DNA of 64,000 bases from Methylomonas sp. LW13 (GCF_016865255.1 NZ_CP033381.1:3100001-3164000), one strand, 5' to 3'; numbered from the stretch's first letter, positions 17,546 through 27,329 are shown. The notes: generated by a model from the sequence alone, not told the origin. Numbers and translations: made by a program.

Positions 17546-20500
17546 TTAAAACTTTTCGTTCCAAGTCTTTTCCAGACGCTGCACCGAAACCGGATAAGCC
17601 GTTTTCAGTTGCTGCGCAAACAAGGACACACGCAATTCCTCCAAACTCCAGCGGAAGGCTTCGCGTTCCGGCATCGGCACCAAAGTCTTCATTTGCTTTT
17701 CGACATGCTGCCAAAAGCGTTGCGATAGCCTGTGCAGACCTTGGATGTCCGCCGAATCGGGCTTTTGCTTATCCAGACGACACTCAATGGCTTTTAAATA
17801 ACGCGGCATTGCTTGTATCTGCGCCAACGGCGTATATCGTAAGAAACCACTAAACAGCAGCAAACTCAGTTGTTTTTCCAAGTCTTCCCGCAAATTTGGG
17901 CTGATGCCAGGCTGCTTCAATCGCTGTCTTACCGTTTGATAGTTTGCCATGATTTCCGTGACATGCTTGCCCACCTGATTCCCAACCGTGACCAGCGTAG
18001 CCTTTTTGGCCGCCAACGCTGCTTCGAACTGCTGTTGACTGCGGATCGCACTATCAGCAACAAACACACTGTTAAAGATCAAGAATAGTAGATCCTCCTT
18101 AAAATCGCCGCCCGGCCGTTCTGTCAACAACGGATGCTTGGGCAGTTGGTTATAGGCCAATTGCAAAGTAGCCTGGACCCCACTGTTTTTTAACAAATAC
18201 TGCGCGTCCTTGCGGCATTGCAATTGAAACAATTTGGTTAAACCGTCGAAATGCGCCAGATCGGCCTTGTGCTGGGTATCTAGGATCTTCACCCCCACCG
18301 TTTCGCCTTCATCGACAATAGCCGGAAAGCCGATAAAAGTCTGGCCTTTTTGCATGAACTGCCAGGTCTCCGGCAAGTCGTCGAAGGCCCAGGCAATGCA
18401 GCCGGTATGGTTCATCTCCTCTTGCGCCAGCTTGTCGAAACTGTCGCCAGCCTTGGTGGCATAGTCGGCTTGCAGCTTGGCCAGGTTACGGCCATAACCC
18501 AAGGCCCGGCCATGATCGTCAACGATGCGGAAATTCATCTTCAAATGATCCGGCAAGACATCCGGCTGCCATTCATTCAAGGGTATCGACTCGCCGGTCA
18601 ACTTGCGCAAGCGCCCGCTCAACCACTCGAACAACGAGCCTTTAAAATCCGGCTCGATCTCCAGGCAAGCCTTGGCGGTATTCGGTACAGGTACGAAATG
18701 TTTACGCAGATGCTTAGGTAGCGATTTGATCAACGCCGTGACTTTTTCTTCCAGCATCCCAGGCACCAACCAATCGAAGGGTGCTTGGCGGATTTGATTG
18801 AGCTGATGCACCGGCACGATGGCTGTAACCCCATCTTCGTCATGGCCGGGTTCAAAGCGGTAATGCAATTCGATAGTTAAATCACCAACCTTCTTGCTAT
18901 CCGGAAAGTCCCAATCGTTGATCTTGCCGTCGTCGTGGCGGGTCAAATCCTCCTTGGTCAGAAACAAAATCTTCGGATTATCGCGCTCAACTTTCTTGCG
19001 CCATTGATCGAGGGTAATGCCGCTGACCACCTCGGCCGGCAGCTTTTTATCGTAAAACTGATACAGCCATTCCTCGTCTTCCACCAAATCGACGCGACGG
19101 CCCTTGTGCTGGATGTAACCCACCTCTTCCAGCAAGGCCTCGTTGGCCTTAAAGAACGGCGCATTGCTGTGATAATCATGATTCACCAGCGCGTGGCGAA
19201 TAAACATCTCCCGCGCGGCTTTAGGATCGACATTTTCGTAGGGCACTTTGCGCTTGGCCTGCAAGGTCAAACCGTACAATAGAGTGCGCTCGTAAACCCC
19301 GCTGCGGCCGGCGTTTTTTTCCCAATGCGGGTCGTAGTAATTCCGTTTAACCAAGTGCTGCGCGGCAGCTTCTATCCATTCCGGCTCGATCTTGGCCACA
19401 GTGCGGGCATAGACCTTACTGGTCTCCACTTGCTCGGCGGCCATGATCCACTTCGGCCGCGCTTTGTGCTGGCCGGAACCAGGGAAAATGAAAAACTTCA
19501 GGCCACGCGCACCCAAGTATTCGTATTGTTCGTGGCGGAAACCGATGTTGGACAGCAAACCCGGCAGCAGCGCCATGTGGATTTGCTCGTAATTAGCCGG
19601 ATTGCCGCTAGTTTTCAAACCCAAATCGCCGCGCGCCACCTGCATAATTTGAGTATGAATATCGTGCCATTCGCGCATACGAATGTAGGACAAAAAATTG
19701 TCCTGGCAGTATTTGCGGAGCTTGCTGTTGGTCAAATGCTTTTTCTGTTCTTCAAAGGCATTCCACAGATTCAGCAAACTCAAAAAGTCCGAATCTTCGG
19801 CCTTGAACTGGGCATGTTTGGCTTCTGCCTGCGGTAGCTTATCGGCCGGCTTGTCGCGTGGGTCTTGAATGCTCAAAGCCGATACGATGATCGCGACCTC
19901 GTGCAGCGAACCCAATTGCGCGGCCGCCAGCAGCATGCGCGCCAGTTTGGGGTCGGTCGGAATCTTCGCCAACTGCCGGCCGGTTTCCGTGAGATTGCCC
20001 TGCTTATCCAGCGCATCGACTTCGAACAACGAAGTCTTGCCGTCGCGCACCATTTTTTCATCAGGCGGCTCGACGAACGGAAACTCCTCGATGTCGCCCA
20101 ACTTCAAGGCCGCCATCTGCAAAATCACCGACGACAGATTGGTGCGCAAGATTTCCGGTTCGGTAAATTCCGGCCGCGCCAGATAATCCTCTTTCGAATA
20201 CAGCCGGATGCAAATACCCTCAGCCACCCGCCCGCAGCGCCCTGCCCTTTGGTTGGCGCTGGCTTGGGAGATACGCTCGATAGGCAAGCGTTGGATTTTA
20301 CTTTTGTGACTGTAACGACTGATACGGGCATGACCCGAATCGATCACGCAGCGGATACCCGGCACGGTCAAGGACGTTTCCGCCACGTTGGTGGCCAGTA
20401 CGATGCGCGGCTTGTTGCCGCTGGGTTTGAACACCCGCTCCTGCTCGGAAACGCTGAGTTTGGAATACAGCGGCAACACCTCGTAGCGGGTATTATTGTG

Positions 20501-21439
20501 CGACTTGCGCAAGGACTCGGTGGTCTCGCGAATTTCGTGCTCGCCACTTAAAAAGATCAGAATATCGCCGCGCATATCCCGATACAACTCGTCCACCGCA
20601 TCCAGAATGGCTTGCTGCAAATCGGCGGAAGTTTCGTCGTCTTCCTCGATCAGTTCGATGGGCCGGTAACGCACATCCACCGGATAGGTACGACCGGAAA
20701 CGTTGACAATAGGCGCATCGTTAAAATGCTTGGCAAACCGCTCCGGGTCGATGGTCGCAGAGGTAATCACCACTTTTAAATCGGGACGTTTTGGCAACAA
20801 CCAGCGAAGATAACCCAGTAAAAAATCGATATTCAGGCTGCGCTCGTGCGCCTCGTCGATGATGATGGTGTCGTATTGATTTAAGTAAGGATCGTTCTGC
20901 GACTCGGCCAGCAGGATGCCGTCGGTCATCAGTTTAACCAGAGAATTGGGATGCGTTTGGTCATGGAAGCGCACCTTGTAACCCACCGCCTGACCGATGG
21001 GCTGGCCCAGTTCCTCGGCAATGCGGTCGGCGACGGTGCGCGCAGCAATTCGGCGCGGCTGGGTGTGGCCGATCAAACCGGTTAAGCCACGGCCGATTTC
21101 CAGACATATCTTCGGCAACTGCGTGGTCTTGCCGGAACCGGTCTCGCCGCAGACGATGGTGACCTGGTGGCTTTTAATCAGCTCGGCAATCTCGTCCTTC
21201 TTGCCGCTGACCGGCAAATCCGGGTAATTAATCACCGGCACCGAAGCCCGGCGCTGATTGCACCGCCCGACCGAACGCTCGATCTTATCCGCCACTTGCT
21301 GCACTTGTCCGGTCACATCCTTTCCTTTACTCGCCTCGCTGCGTAAGCGGTCGAGCTGGCGCTTCAAGCCGTGGCGGTCGGTGCCCATGCAGTTTTGGAG
21401 ATTTTTGGCGAGTTGTTTCAGGGTGTCAGCAACAGACAT
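17546..21439 (-). CDS. hrpA: ATP-dependent RNA helicase HrpA (DEAH-box)
   Basis: 1297 residues, the usual HrpA length. Walker A GETGSGKT is at 98-105, the DEAH box at 195-198, and the SAT motif (VITSATIDPERF) and QRAGRCGR motif VI follow; the long C-terminal half is the HA2/OB-fold and DUF3418 region typical of HrpA. It remodels RNA and, in enterobacteria, takes part in resolving stalled ribosomes and mRNA processing. Transcribed leftward with the rhomboid gene downstream. No frameshift or missing motif is seen. Confidence 0.95.
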   Translation of the reverse strand: MSVADTLKQLAKNLQNCMGTDRHGLKRQLDRLRSEASKGKDVTGQVQQVADKIERSVGRCNQRRASVPVINYPDLPVSGKKDEIAELIKSHQVTIVCGETGSGKTTQLPKICLEIGRGLTGLIGHTQPRRIAARTVADRIAEELGQPIGQAVGYKVRFHDQTHPNSLVKLMTDGILLAESQNDPYLNQYDTIIIDEAHERSLNIDFLLGYLRWLLPKRPDLKVVITSATIDPERFAKHFNDAPIVNVSGRTYPVDVRYRPIELIEEDDETSADLQQAILDAVDELYRDMRGDILIFLSGEHEIRETTESLRKSHNNTRYEVLPLYSKLSVSEQERVFKPSGNKPRIVLATNVAETSLTVPGIRCVIDSGHARISRYSHKSKIQRLPIERISQASANQRAGRCGRVAEGICIRLYSKEDYLARPEFTEPEILRTNLSSVILQMAALKLGDIEEFPFVEPPDEKMVRDGKTSLFEVDALDKQGNLTETGRQLAKIPTDPKLARMLLAAAQLGSLHEVAIIVSALSIQDPRDKPADKLPQAEAKHAQFKAEDSDFLSLLNLWNAFEEQKKHLTNSKLRKYCQDNFLSYIRMREWHDIHTQIMQVARGDLGLKTSGNPANYEQIHMALLPGLLSNIGFRHEQYEYLGARGLKFFIFPGSGQHKARPKWIMAAEQVETSKVYARTVAKIEPEWIEAAAQHLVKRNYYDPHWEKNAGRSGVYERTLLYGLTLQAKRKVPYENVDPKAAREMFIRHALVNHDYHSNAPFFKANEALLEEVGYIQHKGRRVDLVEDEEWLYQFYDKKLPAEVVSGITLDQWRKKVERDNPKILFLTKEDLTRHDDGKINDWDFPDSKKVGDLTIELHYRFEPGHDEDGVTAIVPVHQLNQIRQAPFDWLVPGMLEEKVTALIKSLPKHLRKHFVPVPNTAKACLEIEPDFKGSLFEWLSGRLRKLTGESIPLNEWQPDVLPDHLKMNFRIVDDHGRALGYGRNLAKLQADYATKAGDSFDKLAQEEMNHTGCIAWAFDDLPETWQFMQKGQTFIGFPAIVDEGETVGVKILDTQHKADLAHFDGLTKLFQLQCRKDAQYLLKNSGVQATLQLAYNQLPKHPLLTERPGGDFKEDLLFLIFNSVFVADSAIRSQQQFEAALAAKKATLVTVGNQVGKHVTEIMANYQTVRQRLKQPGISPNLREDLEKQLSLLLFSGFLRYTPLAQIQAMPRYLKAIECRLDKQKPDSADIQGLHRLSQRFWQHVEKQMKTLVPMPEREAFRWSLEELRVSLFAQQLKTAYPVSVQRLEKTWNEKF

Positions 21440-21552
21440 GAGGACGGAGAATCTGATAAAAGCCCTGCATTATAAGGGCAGACGGGGCGGGTTTACATTT
21501 GACTTGGGAGAATTAACTTGGCTCCGGGCTGTAAAGTTTTGCCACATATTCC

Positions 21553-21665
21553 ACTGGTTACCAAGCTCCAGCTTGGTAACCGAGGCTCGAAAGCTCCAGC
21601 TTTCTTATTAGCCAGGAAGCAATAGCTTCCAATATTTAGGTTCCATACGAGAGCTTGGAAACCAG
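21553..21665. mobile_element. MITE-like repeat, copy 1
   Basis: A 113-bp element bounded by imperfect inverted repeats (CTGGTTACCAAGC at the left; GCTTGGAAACCAG at the right) and made of successive hairpins (GGTTACCAAGCTCCAGCTTGGT; GAAAGCTCCAGCTTTC; GGAAGCAATAGCTTCC). A second copy of the same length and orientation lies at 23640-23752. It has no coding capacity. It interrupts the short ORF that overlaps the end of the nucleotidyltransferase gene. Confidence 0.75.
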
Positions 21666-21689
21666 AATCAACAATTCGCAGGCATTCAT
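21636..21689 (-). pseudogene. Truncated partner gene coupled to the MNT nucleotidyltransferase
   Basis: An ATG at 21689 overlaps the nucleotidyltransferase stop (ATGA), the coupling typical of two-gene MNT systems. Only MNACELL is encoded before the frame enters the MITE and stops after 17 codons. MNT genes are commonly paired with a HEPN ribonuclease, so this is probably the start of such a gene, cut by the repeat. Identity of the lost partner is inferred. Confidence 0.4.
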
Positions 21690-22030
21690 AACGGCACACC
21701 GTCGCGTTTAACATTTTCCAATAAGCGCGGATGCGCGGAGCTTTCCGGGCAATCCCATTCGGATTGCCAGATAGGCAGGGGCTGGATCAACACCCCGGTT
21801 TCCAGCAATACATCGTAGGCAATGTCCGCCAAAGCTAGCTTGGTTTCCAGGAATGGACCGGGCGCACCGGATAACAACACCGCCACGTCGGTGTCGCTTT
21901 GCGGCTGATAATCACCACGCGCCCGACTGCCGAACAGCAACGCTCCGACTAAACGGAACTGGCCAGCCGTACGATCAGAGAAAAGCCGCGCAGCCGCTAG
22001 GGTGTTAGGGTCGATTGGACGTGGAGGCAT
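21686..22030 (-). CDS. MNT-type minimal nucleotidyltransferase (antitoxin-like)
   Basis: 114 residues. It has the pol-beta nucleotidyltransferase signature GSRARGD at 34-40 followed by the metal-binding DTD (46-48). MNT proteins usually act as antitoxins by AMPylating or neutralising a HEPN partner. Here the expected partner appears truncated by a MITE directly downstream, so the protein is probably an orphan. The DNA around it is repeat-rich, in keeping with an accessory patch. Confidence 0.75.
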   Translation of the reverse strand: MPPRPIDPNTLAAARLFSDRTAGQFRLVGALLFGSRARGDYQPQSDTDVAVLLSGAPGPFLETKLALADIAYDVLLETGVLIQPLPIWQSEWDCPESSAHPRLLENVKRDGVPL

Positions 22031-22524
22031 AGGTAACGGTAGATCTATAAAACCAAGCCGTATCTTACTATTAGCCGACTCATTGCGAATCGGAATTTTC
22101 GCTTAATCTCAGCTACTCCCCTAACATATACTCGCGGCCACGAATCCGAAAAATCAACTAGCTGGATCACGGGCCTAGCGCAGCTCCGCTACGCGCCTAT
22201 TCTTTGGCCAACATCCGGTATTCAAAGTTTGATTGGATTTTTATCGGAGTGAACGTGGTCTTGATCGGAAGTCGCACTGTGAGGGCTTAGAAAAATCCAA
22301 TCTTCGCCTTAACCTACCGAGATTAAACCCAATAAATCGCGTATTTCCTTCTACCAGCCACCGATTCCGATAAGATTACGCCATAAGCGAATCACGGCTT
22401 TTGGAAGTAGCAAATTGTCGCAATCGACCCGTTGCGGACAGCCCCCGATTTCTGGTGAGCGACTAATTTAGCCTTTACATTAGCCCATGGATCCCGACAG
22501 TTTGTTCACAATTTCAAGGTGGCT
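22031..22524. other. Intergenic region, no gene recognised
   Basis: About 494 bp between the nucleotidyltransferase gene and the left end of the decayed REP-RAYT element. No coding frame with a ribosome binding site, tRNA or recognisable RNA was found. The end (about 22400-22450) carries GTCGCAATCGACCCGTTGCGG-like words that look like degenerate dispersed sequence. Confidence 0.4.
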
Positions 22525-23166
22525 GTAGGGCGGATAAGCGTAGCGTCATCCGCCAAATGGGTTAAACTCTTTTCATGCCAAACTATCGACGCAATCGCAT
22601 TCCCGGCGGCACCTATTTTTTCACCGTTAACCTGCTCGAACGGAAATCGATGCTGTTGATCGACCATATTGTAGCGTTACGGGAAGCGGTACGAGTGGTA
22701 CGGGAAAAGCAGCCATTTTACTTGTGCCCTATGGGTATATCGATGCTTGGGTGGTTTTGCCTGATCATATGCATGCGATTTGGACATTACCGGCCGGTGA
22801 CGATCTATATTCCAACCGATAGCGAGCTATAAAAAAGCCTTCTCGAAAGCAATCCCTAAAACCGAATATCGTTCAGCAACCGGAATAAAACGCCACGAAC
22901 GCGGCATATGGCAACGCCGTTTTTGGGAGCATACCATTATCGATGACTCCGACTATTCGGCACATATGGATTATATTCATCATAATCCGGTCAAGCATGG
23001 TTGGGCGACAGCGGTTAAAGATTGGCCGTATTCAAGTTTTCACCGCTTGGTCAAGAAGGATATTTATCCATTAAATTGGGCGGGGTTAGATTTGGCATCC
23101 TTCGAAGTGGGCGAACCGGATAATTGACGGATTGTCGGCGGATGACGCTTTGCTTATCCGCCCTAC
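22525..23166. mobile_element. Decayed REP-RAYT element
   Basis: A REP sequence at 22525-22554 (GTAGGGCGGATAAGCG...GTCATCCGCC) and its inverted partner at 23137-23166 flank a broken REP-associated tyrosine transposase gene. This is the standard arrangement in which RAYTs move their own REP ends. The element is inactive because the transposase has a frameshift and a nonsense codon. Confidence 0.7.
22575..23127 (+). pseudogene. REP-associated tyrosine transposase (RAYT), broken
   Basis: The first 49 codons read MPNYRRNRIPGGTYFFTVNL and on, a RAYT/Y1-transposase N-terminus. Near 22730 one base is missing; the next frame continues with a VVLPDHMHAIWTLP stretch, which holds the HxH metal-binding motif. 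A TAG near 22820 then sits where Trp is expected (NR-stop-RAIKKAF), after which the frame runs on through HERGIWQRRFWEH and YIHHNPVKHGW to the stop at 23127. Two disruptions show it is a true pseudogene rather than one sequencing error. Confidence 0.75.
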
Positions 23167-23177
23167 GGCCCTAAATA

Positions 23178-23543
23178 CTAAAAGCCAGCGCAAATTATTG
23201 GGTTTAGTTTTTCGATCACTTCAAATCGCTTTCCATCAGGATCAATACCGAACAAATTCCAGTTGAATCGATATAGTTTGCCACGAAAACATAGCGGTTC
23301 TTTTGTTATGGCAATGCTATCGATTAACTGCGCGATATTTACCTTACTCGACACAGGAATAATCGTCTCGCCATCTAGCTCGCCTCCTTTGCTTTTCTCG
23401 ACGGTCAAATGATAGCAGCCTTCACAAGCAAGCATCTCGTATCGCGCACTGACAATTGACTCTTCAAGCTGAAGTTTAGATGCCACGAGTAACCCACTAA
23501 TGGCTATGGCGATTAAACCCAATATAATAATATTAACCTTCAT
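23178..23543 (-). CDS. Hypothetical membrane-anchored or exported protein
   Basis: 121 residues. The N-terminal helix (MKVNIIILGLIAIAISGLLVASK) is an anchor or uncleaved signal. The remaining domain has a CEGC pair (about 38-42) and single Cys near PLCFRG and the C-terminal IICAGF, which could form disulfides outside the cytosol. No family recognised. It lies between a decayed RAYT and a MITE copy. Confidence 0.5.
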   Translation of the reverse strand: MKVNIIILGLIAIAISGLLVASKLQLEESIVSARYEMLACEGCYHLTVEKSKGGELDGETIIPVSSKVNIAQLIDSIAITKEPLCFRGKLYRFNWNLFGIDPDGKRFEVIEKLNPIICAGF

Positions 23544-23639
23544 TACTTGATAAGCCTCTGTATTTCATCGTGTTCAATAATGCCTTTTTTAGTTGTTTTT
23601 AAAAGCAATCAGCCATTGTGATAGATAGAACGTTTCCCA

Positions 23640-23752
23640 CTGGTTACCAAGCTCCAGCTTGGTAACTGAGGCTCGAAAGCTCTAGCTTTCTTTATTTGCC
23701 GGGAAGCAATAGCTTCCAAGATTGAGTTTCCAAGCCAGAGCTTGGAAACCAG
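23640..23752. mobile_element. MITE-like repeat, copy 2
   Basis: Second 113-bp copy of the element at 21553-21665, with the same inverted ends and hairpin order and only scattered base changes. Same orientation. Two copies within 2.2 kb bracket the nucleotidyltransferase and REP-RAYT patch. Confidence 0.75.
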
Positions 23753-23891
23753 AATCCAACAGAGAATCAACCAAAACCAGCCCAGATTCTAGCAAACAAA
23801 ATCACGCGCGCCCCCAAGAATGGCCTACGCTTTTCTTCTGCGGACCACACCCCGCCATCCGCACTATCAGCCACGCTAAAAGGAGATAAAC

Positions 23892-24368
23892 ATGAGTCAA
23901 AATCTGATTTCTTTAAGCCTATCCGATAATGATCTGACCGACATAGACGCTGCGTTAAAGATATTGGAAGACCGCTTCGCCGGCTTCCTGGTCTTAACCC
24001 CGTAAGAGCGCCGCACTATCCTGAAGATGGGCGATAAAACCGAAGCTTTCTGCCGCCAGACGCTGACGGTGGCCACCCAAAACACGCATGCCATTCCGCC
24101 AGGTCTCGATGTCGTCGAAGCGCAAGCCGATCTGGTGACGCTCGATAAACTCCGCCCTCGCCTGCATCGCCTGCGTGATTTAATGAGCAGAGGCGAAGAT
24201 ACCGACATGGCGCTAGGCAGCGACATTTATAGTTTTAGCCTTGATGCTTACGCCTCGTTGAAAATCGCCGGCAAGGGCGCGGACTTGGAAACGCTGCGGC
24301 AGGCGATGTCTGTTCGGTTTAATCGCGGCGCCAAGGCCAAAACCCAAGCCACCCAGCCTACCGGCTAA
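23892..24368 (+). pseudogene. Conserved hypothetical gene with an in-frame stop
   Basis: From the ATG at 23892 (AAAAGGAGATAAAC upstream) 37 codons are read, then TAA at 24003-24005, after which the same frame continues without interruption (ERRTILKMGDKTEAF onward) to 24368; total about 158 codons. The sequence around the stop (VLTP-stop-ERR) fits LTPEERR with a single GAA-to-TAA change. The protein is helical and of a conserved family without known function. It is either a recent pseudogene, a read-through case, or a base error. Restart at the ATG at 24027 is possible. Confidence 0.6.
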
Positions 24369-24760
24369 GCAAGATAAGCATAATGATTGCCCGGCAAGGC
24401 ATTCCGGCTTACCGCCTAAGCTTTATCCCTTGGCGGAATAGATAAAAGCATAGCGCGCAAGCCTTCCCGCTAAAGCCGCAAGCTTATTAGAGTCGCTCGC
24501 CACTTTCAAAGCCTTGCCCGCAAGGTAAATCGGCTCGCGGGCAAGGCGATTTGCAATAAACGCAAACCGAAATGGCTTAAGCGCAAGGCCTTGAGGTCAA
24601 ACCGCCACCTTATTTGGTTCGCGCGCTAGCTTCAATGGTTTGCGCACAAGGAAAAAAGCCTTGCCCGCCAGGCCAATAAGCTTGCGCGAATCCGGAAAAG
24701 CCTAGCTCACAACTCTAATAGGCTTGCGCGCAAAGCGCTGAATCTTGCGGGTATGGCAAA
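24369..24760. repeat. Degenerate GC-palindromic repeat array
   Basis: About 390 bp following the interrupted gene consist of imperfect units of roughly 35-42 bp built around AAGCCTTGCCCGCAAG-type words (for example CCTTGCCCGCAAGG, GGCTTGCGCGCAAAGC, GCCTTGCCCGCCAGGC). The spacers vary and no frame is open through the block. The unit length and boundaries were judged by eye. Confidence 0.5.
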
Positions 24761-24821
24761 AACCGGTGGTGTCCCGAATTTTTGCAAAGCGGACCGACCG
24801 ACCTGCTTACGAAGACTTGCT

Positions 24822-27329
24822 TCAATCCAGTCTTACTCGGCCCGCGGTACCATCGACTGTGACTTTGTCGCCGTTCGTCAAAGCATCCAGCACACCTCTG
24901 ACGCTCATTACTGCGGGTAACCCCACCTCTCGCGCAGTCACTGCGCCATGCGACAAAGGTCCGCCGCTTTCCGTGATCACAGCCGCCGCCTTATAAAATA
25001 AAGGCGTCCAGGCGGGATTGGTGGTACGAGCAACCAGTACCGCGTTGGCGGGAAAATCGGCGAAATCGTCCTGCGACAACACCTTAAAAACCACGCCGCT
25101 GGCAACGCCGGGGCTACCGGGCAAACCAACAAAATCCCCGTCTTTAGCGGAACAGGCTTGTGACTTACCCAATTCCCATTCCGGTGAATGCCGCCTATGG
25201 TTTTGATAAGCCTGTTTTTCCCGGACTATGCTATCCGCCAAACAACGCCACGACGCGGCGTCGTTGAGGCGGATTGTTTCCGAGAGCTGTTCGGCTCGGG
25301 CAAAGAACACATCCATCGCTTCCGTAATGATGCCCCTCGCCTGCAAGGCGACACCCAAGGCTCGTAAACCCTTGCGGAACGGCAATGTCAGCCGTGTTGT
25401 TTGGTAATGTTCTATGTCGTCCAATGCGGTATAAACCCGCGTCAAGCGCAACAACTCCTGCACAGGAAACCGCAAATCCTCCGGCAATCCGACTATCAAT
25501 TGCCGCTCGGTTTCCAACATCCGGATTTTCAGAGTACGTTCTTTTTCGGCAGGGTCTTCCAGGGCCGAGTCCAACATCATTTTCAGATTTTCAATCACCA
25601 GCCATGGCGCTTCCAACCAGGTCGGATGATAGGGATCAAACTCCACTTCCCGATGCCCATGATCCTGTAAAAAACGCTGGAAAGCGGCCGCAATACCTGC
25701 TTCTTGTATAAATCCGCCGGACGCCAGAAATTGCTGACCCGTTTGGGTGCGCAACGCTTGTACGAGTTTGGGGCATTCGGCTATCCGCCGTGCCAGTCGG
25801 TACAGTTCCTTATTGACGAAACCCGTTTTGGTTTCACAGTACGCCAACAAGCGATCAAAGGTAGACGGTGCATCCGTTTCGCCAACGGTCGCGCCGACGA
25901 TGCTGTACACCAGTTTGTAAAGCGTGCGCTGAGTAATGGAAATGGCAATATTAGGAAGAAAATATTCTGCACCCAGCTGCTTCACCCGCAGTACAAAATC
26001 CCACAACTCGGGAATCGAGCGTCCTGTCAGCGGCTCGGCCATTAATTCGCCGAGACCGAGTAAATAGCGATCCAAATCGCGCGACCACGTCATCGGTAAC
26101 TCCTGCACCCAGGCATAGCGTTTGCGCAGTGTCGGTAAAGCGGACAGCAGTTCGGCAACTGAACGCACGTTTAAGGAATTTGCAGTGCCTTCGGCATAAA
26201 CTTCCACGGCATTCTGATTGCCGTATACATAATTATCGAACAAGGCGAACCACTTGCCGTGAAACGGCGGCAAGCCCATCAATTCGAAAGAATGCGACAG
26301 CGATTGGTGAAAACCCTCCGCCACCAAGTCCCAAGCCAGCGGCGTAATCACCGAGGGAAACCGCTCGGCGGATTCGTCACGGGTCCAGCGCGGCGGGATA
26401 CGGGTAATCGGCCGTGCTTGCAACAGCCATAACTGTTCACCCTCAAAACCCCACTCTATATCCTGCGGATAACCGTAAAACTTTTCGACGCGGCGCATCA
26501 AATCGGATAACTCAGCCAATTCAGGTTCACTGAGACAAGGTAAATTAGCTTGATCATCTGACAAGTTCTCGCTGCGCGTACCGGTGCGGTCGGCGACGAT
26601 GCATGAGGATTTATGGGCTAAAACCGCATCCAATACTCGCCCGGACGACTTATCCAGCAACCAATGATCAACTTGATGCTCACCGCCCACCACCGATTCA
26701 CCCAAGCCAAAATTGGCATCCACCGATTGCTGCGCAGGATCGCCGGTAACCGGATTGATGCAAAACCCCACGCCGGCGACCCGATTGAAGGCCATTTTTT
26801 GCACCACCACCGCCATCGCGGTGTTAGACAAGCCGATGCCGGCCTGCAAGCGGTAAGCTATGGCGCGGGCACTCCACAGCGACACCCAGCAATCCCTGAT
26901 GCGCGATACAATGTCGTCGATGCCCATGCAATTCAGATACGTTTCGTGCTGCCCGGCGAATGCGGCGCCGCCCAAGTCCTCGGCAGTGGCGGAGCTACGC
27001 ACGGAGAATGCCGTGTCGCCCGGAAACTCAGCCAACATCTCCGCAATTGCCTGCTTCAAGCTTTCTGGCACCGGTAGCTGGATCAGCTGCTCGCATATAC
27101 GTGTGCACGCCTGTTCCAAGGCCAGGGGTTCGTCTATAGGCAAATTCTGAAGCAAATCCGGCAATGCATCGTATTGCTCAATGAACGAGTAATAACCCTC
27201 CGGCGGCAACACAAAGCCTGGTGGTACCGCAAACCCTCCCTGAGTCAAGCGGGCAAGGTTGGCGCCTTTACCGCCGGATATGGCGGAATCGAGAGCAGAC
27301 GGATGATAAAAATCAAACAGCGTTGGCAT
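24822..27329 (-). CDS. PEP-synthase/rifampicin-phosphotransferase-like enzyme
   Basis: 835 residues. The N-terminal third is a PPDK-type ATP-binding domain (GGKGANLARLT near the start; FSVRSSATAEDLGG at about 109-122), then a variable all-helical middle, then the swivelling His domain near the C-terminus with the phospho-acceptor His in SGGPLSHGAVTAREVG. There is no C-terminal PEP/pyruvate TIM barrel, which matches the rifampicin phosphotransferase layout rather than true PEP synthase (about 790 residues with barrel). It would transfer the beta-phosphate of ATP to an unknown acceptor. The start overlaps the PAP2 gene by 17 bp in an operon with acyltransferase, suggesting a lipid or glycolipid acceptor (inference). 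Confidence 0.82.
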   Translation of the reverse strand: MPTLFDFYHPSALDSAISGGKGANLARLTQGGFAVPPGFVLPPEGYYSFIEQYDALPDLLQNLPIDEPLALEQACTRICEQLIQLPVPESLKQAIAEMLAEFPGDTAFSVRSSATAEDLGGAAFAGQHETYLNCMGIDDIVSRIRDCWVSLWSARAIAYRLQAGIGLSNTAMAVVVQKMAFNRVAGVGFCINPVTGDPAQQSVDANFGLGESVVGGEHQVDHWLLDKSSGRVLDAVLAHKSSCIVADRTGTRSENLSDDQANLPCLSEPELAELSDLMRRVEKFYGYPQDIEWGFEGEQLWLLQARPITRIPPRWTRDESAERFPSVITPLAWDLVAEGFHQSLSHSFELMGLPPFHGKWFALFDNYVYGNQNAVEVYAEGTANSLNVRSVAELLSALPTLRKRYAWVQELPMTWSRDLDRYLLGLGELMAEPLTGRSIPELWDFVLRVKQLGAEYFLPNIAISITQRTLYKLVYSIVGATVGETDAPSTFDRLLAYCETKTGFVNKELYRLARRIAECPKLVQALRTQTGQQFLASGGFIQEAGIAAAFQRFLQDHGHREVEFDPYHPTWLEAPWLVIENLKMMLDSALEDPAEKERTLKIRMLETERQLIVGLPEDLRFPVQELLRLTRVYTALDDIEHYQTTRLTLPFRKGLRALGVALQARGIITEAMDVFFARAEQLSETIRLNDAASWRCLADSIVREKQAYQNHRRHSPEWELGKSQACSAKDGDFVGLPGSPGVASGVVFKVLSQDDFADFPANAVLVARTTNPAWTPLFYKAAAVITESGGPLSHGAVTAREVGLPAVMSVRGVLDALTNGDKVTVDGTAGRVRLD

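Noticed and set aside
24369..24760. CRISPR array
   Set aside because: Repeat units are imperfect, palindromic and of variable spacing; no constant repeat with uniform spacers and no cas genes.
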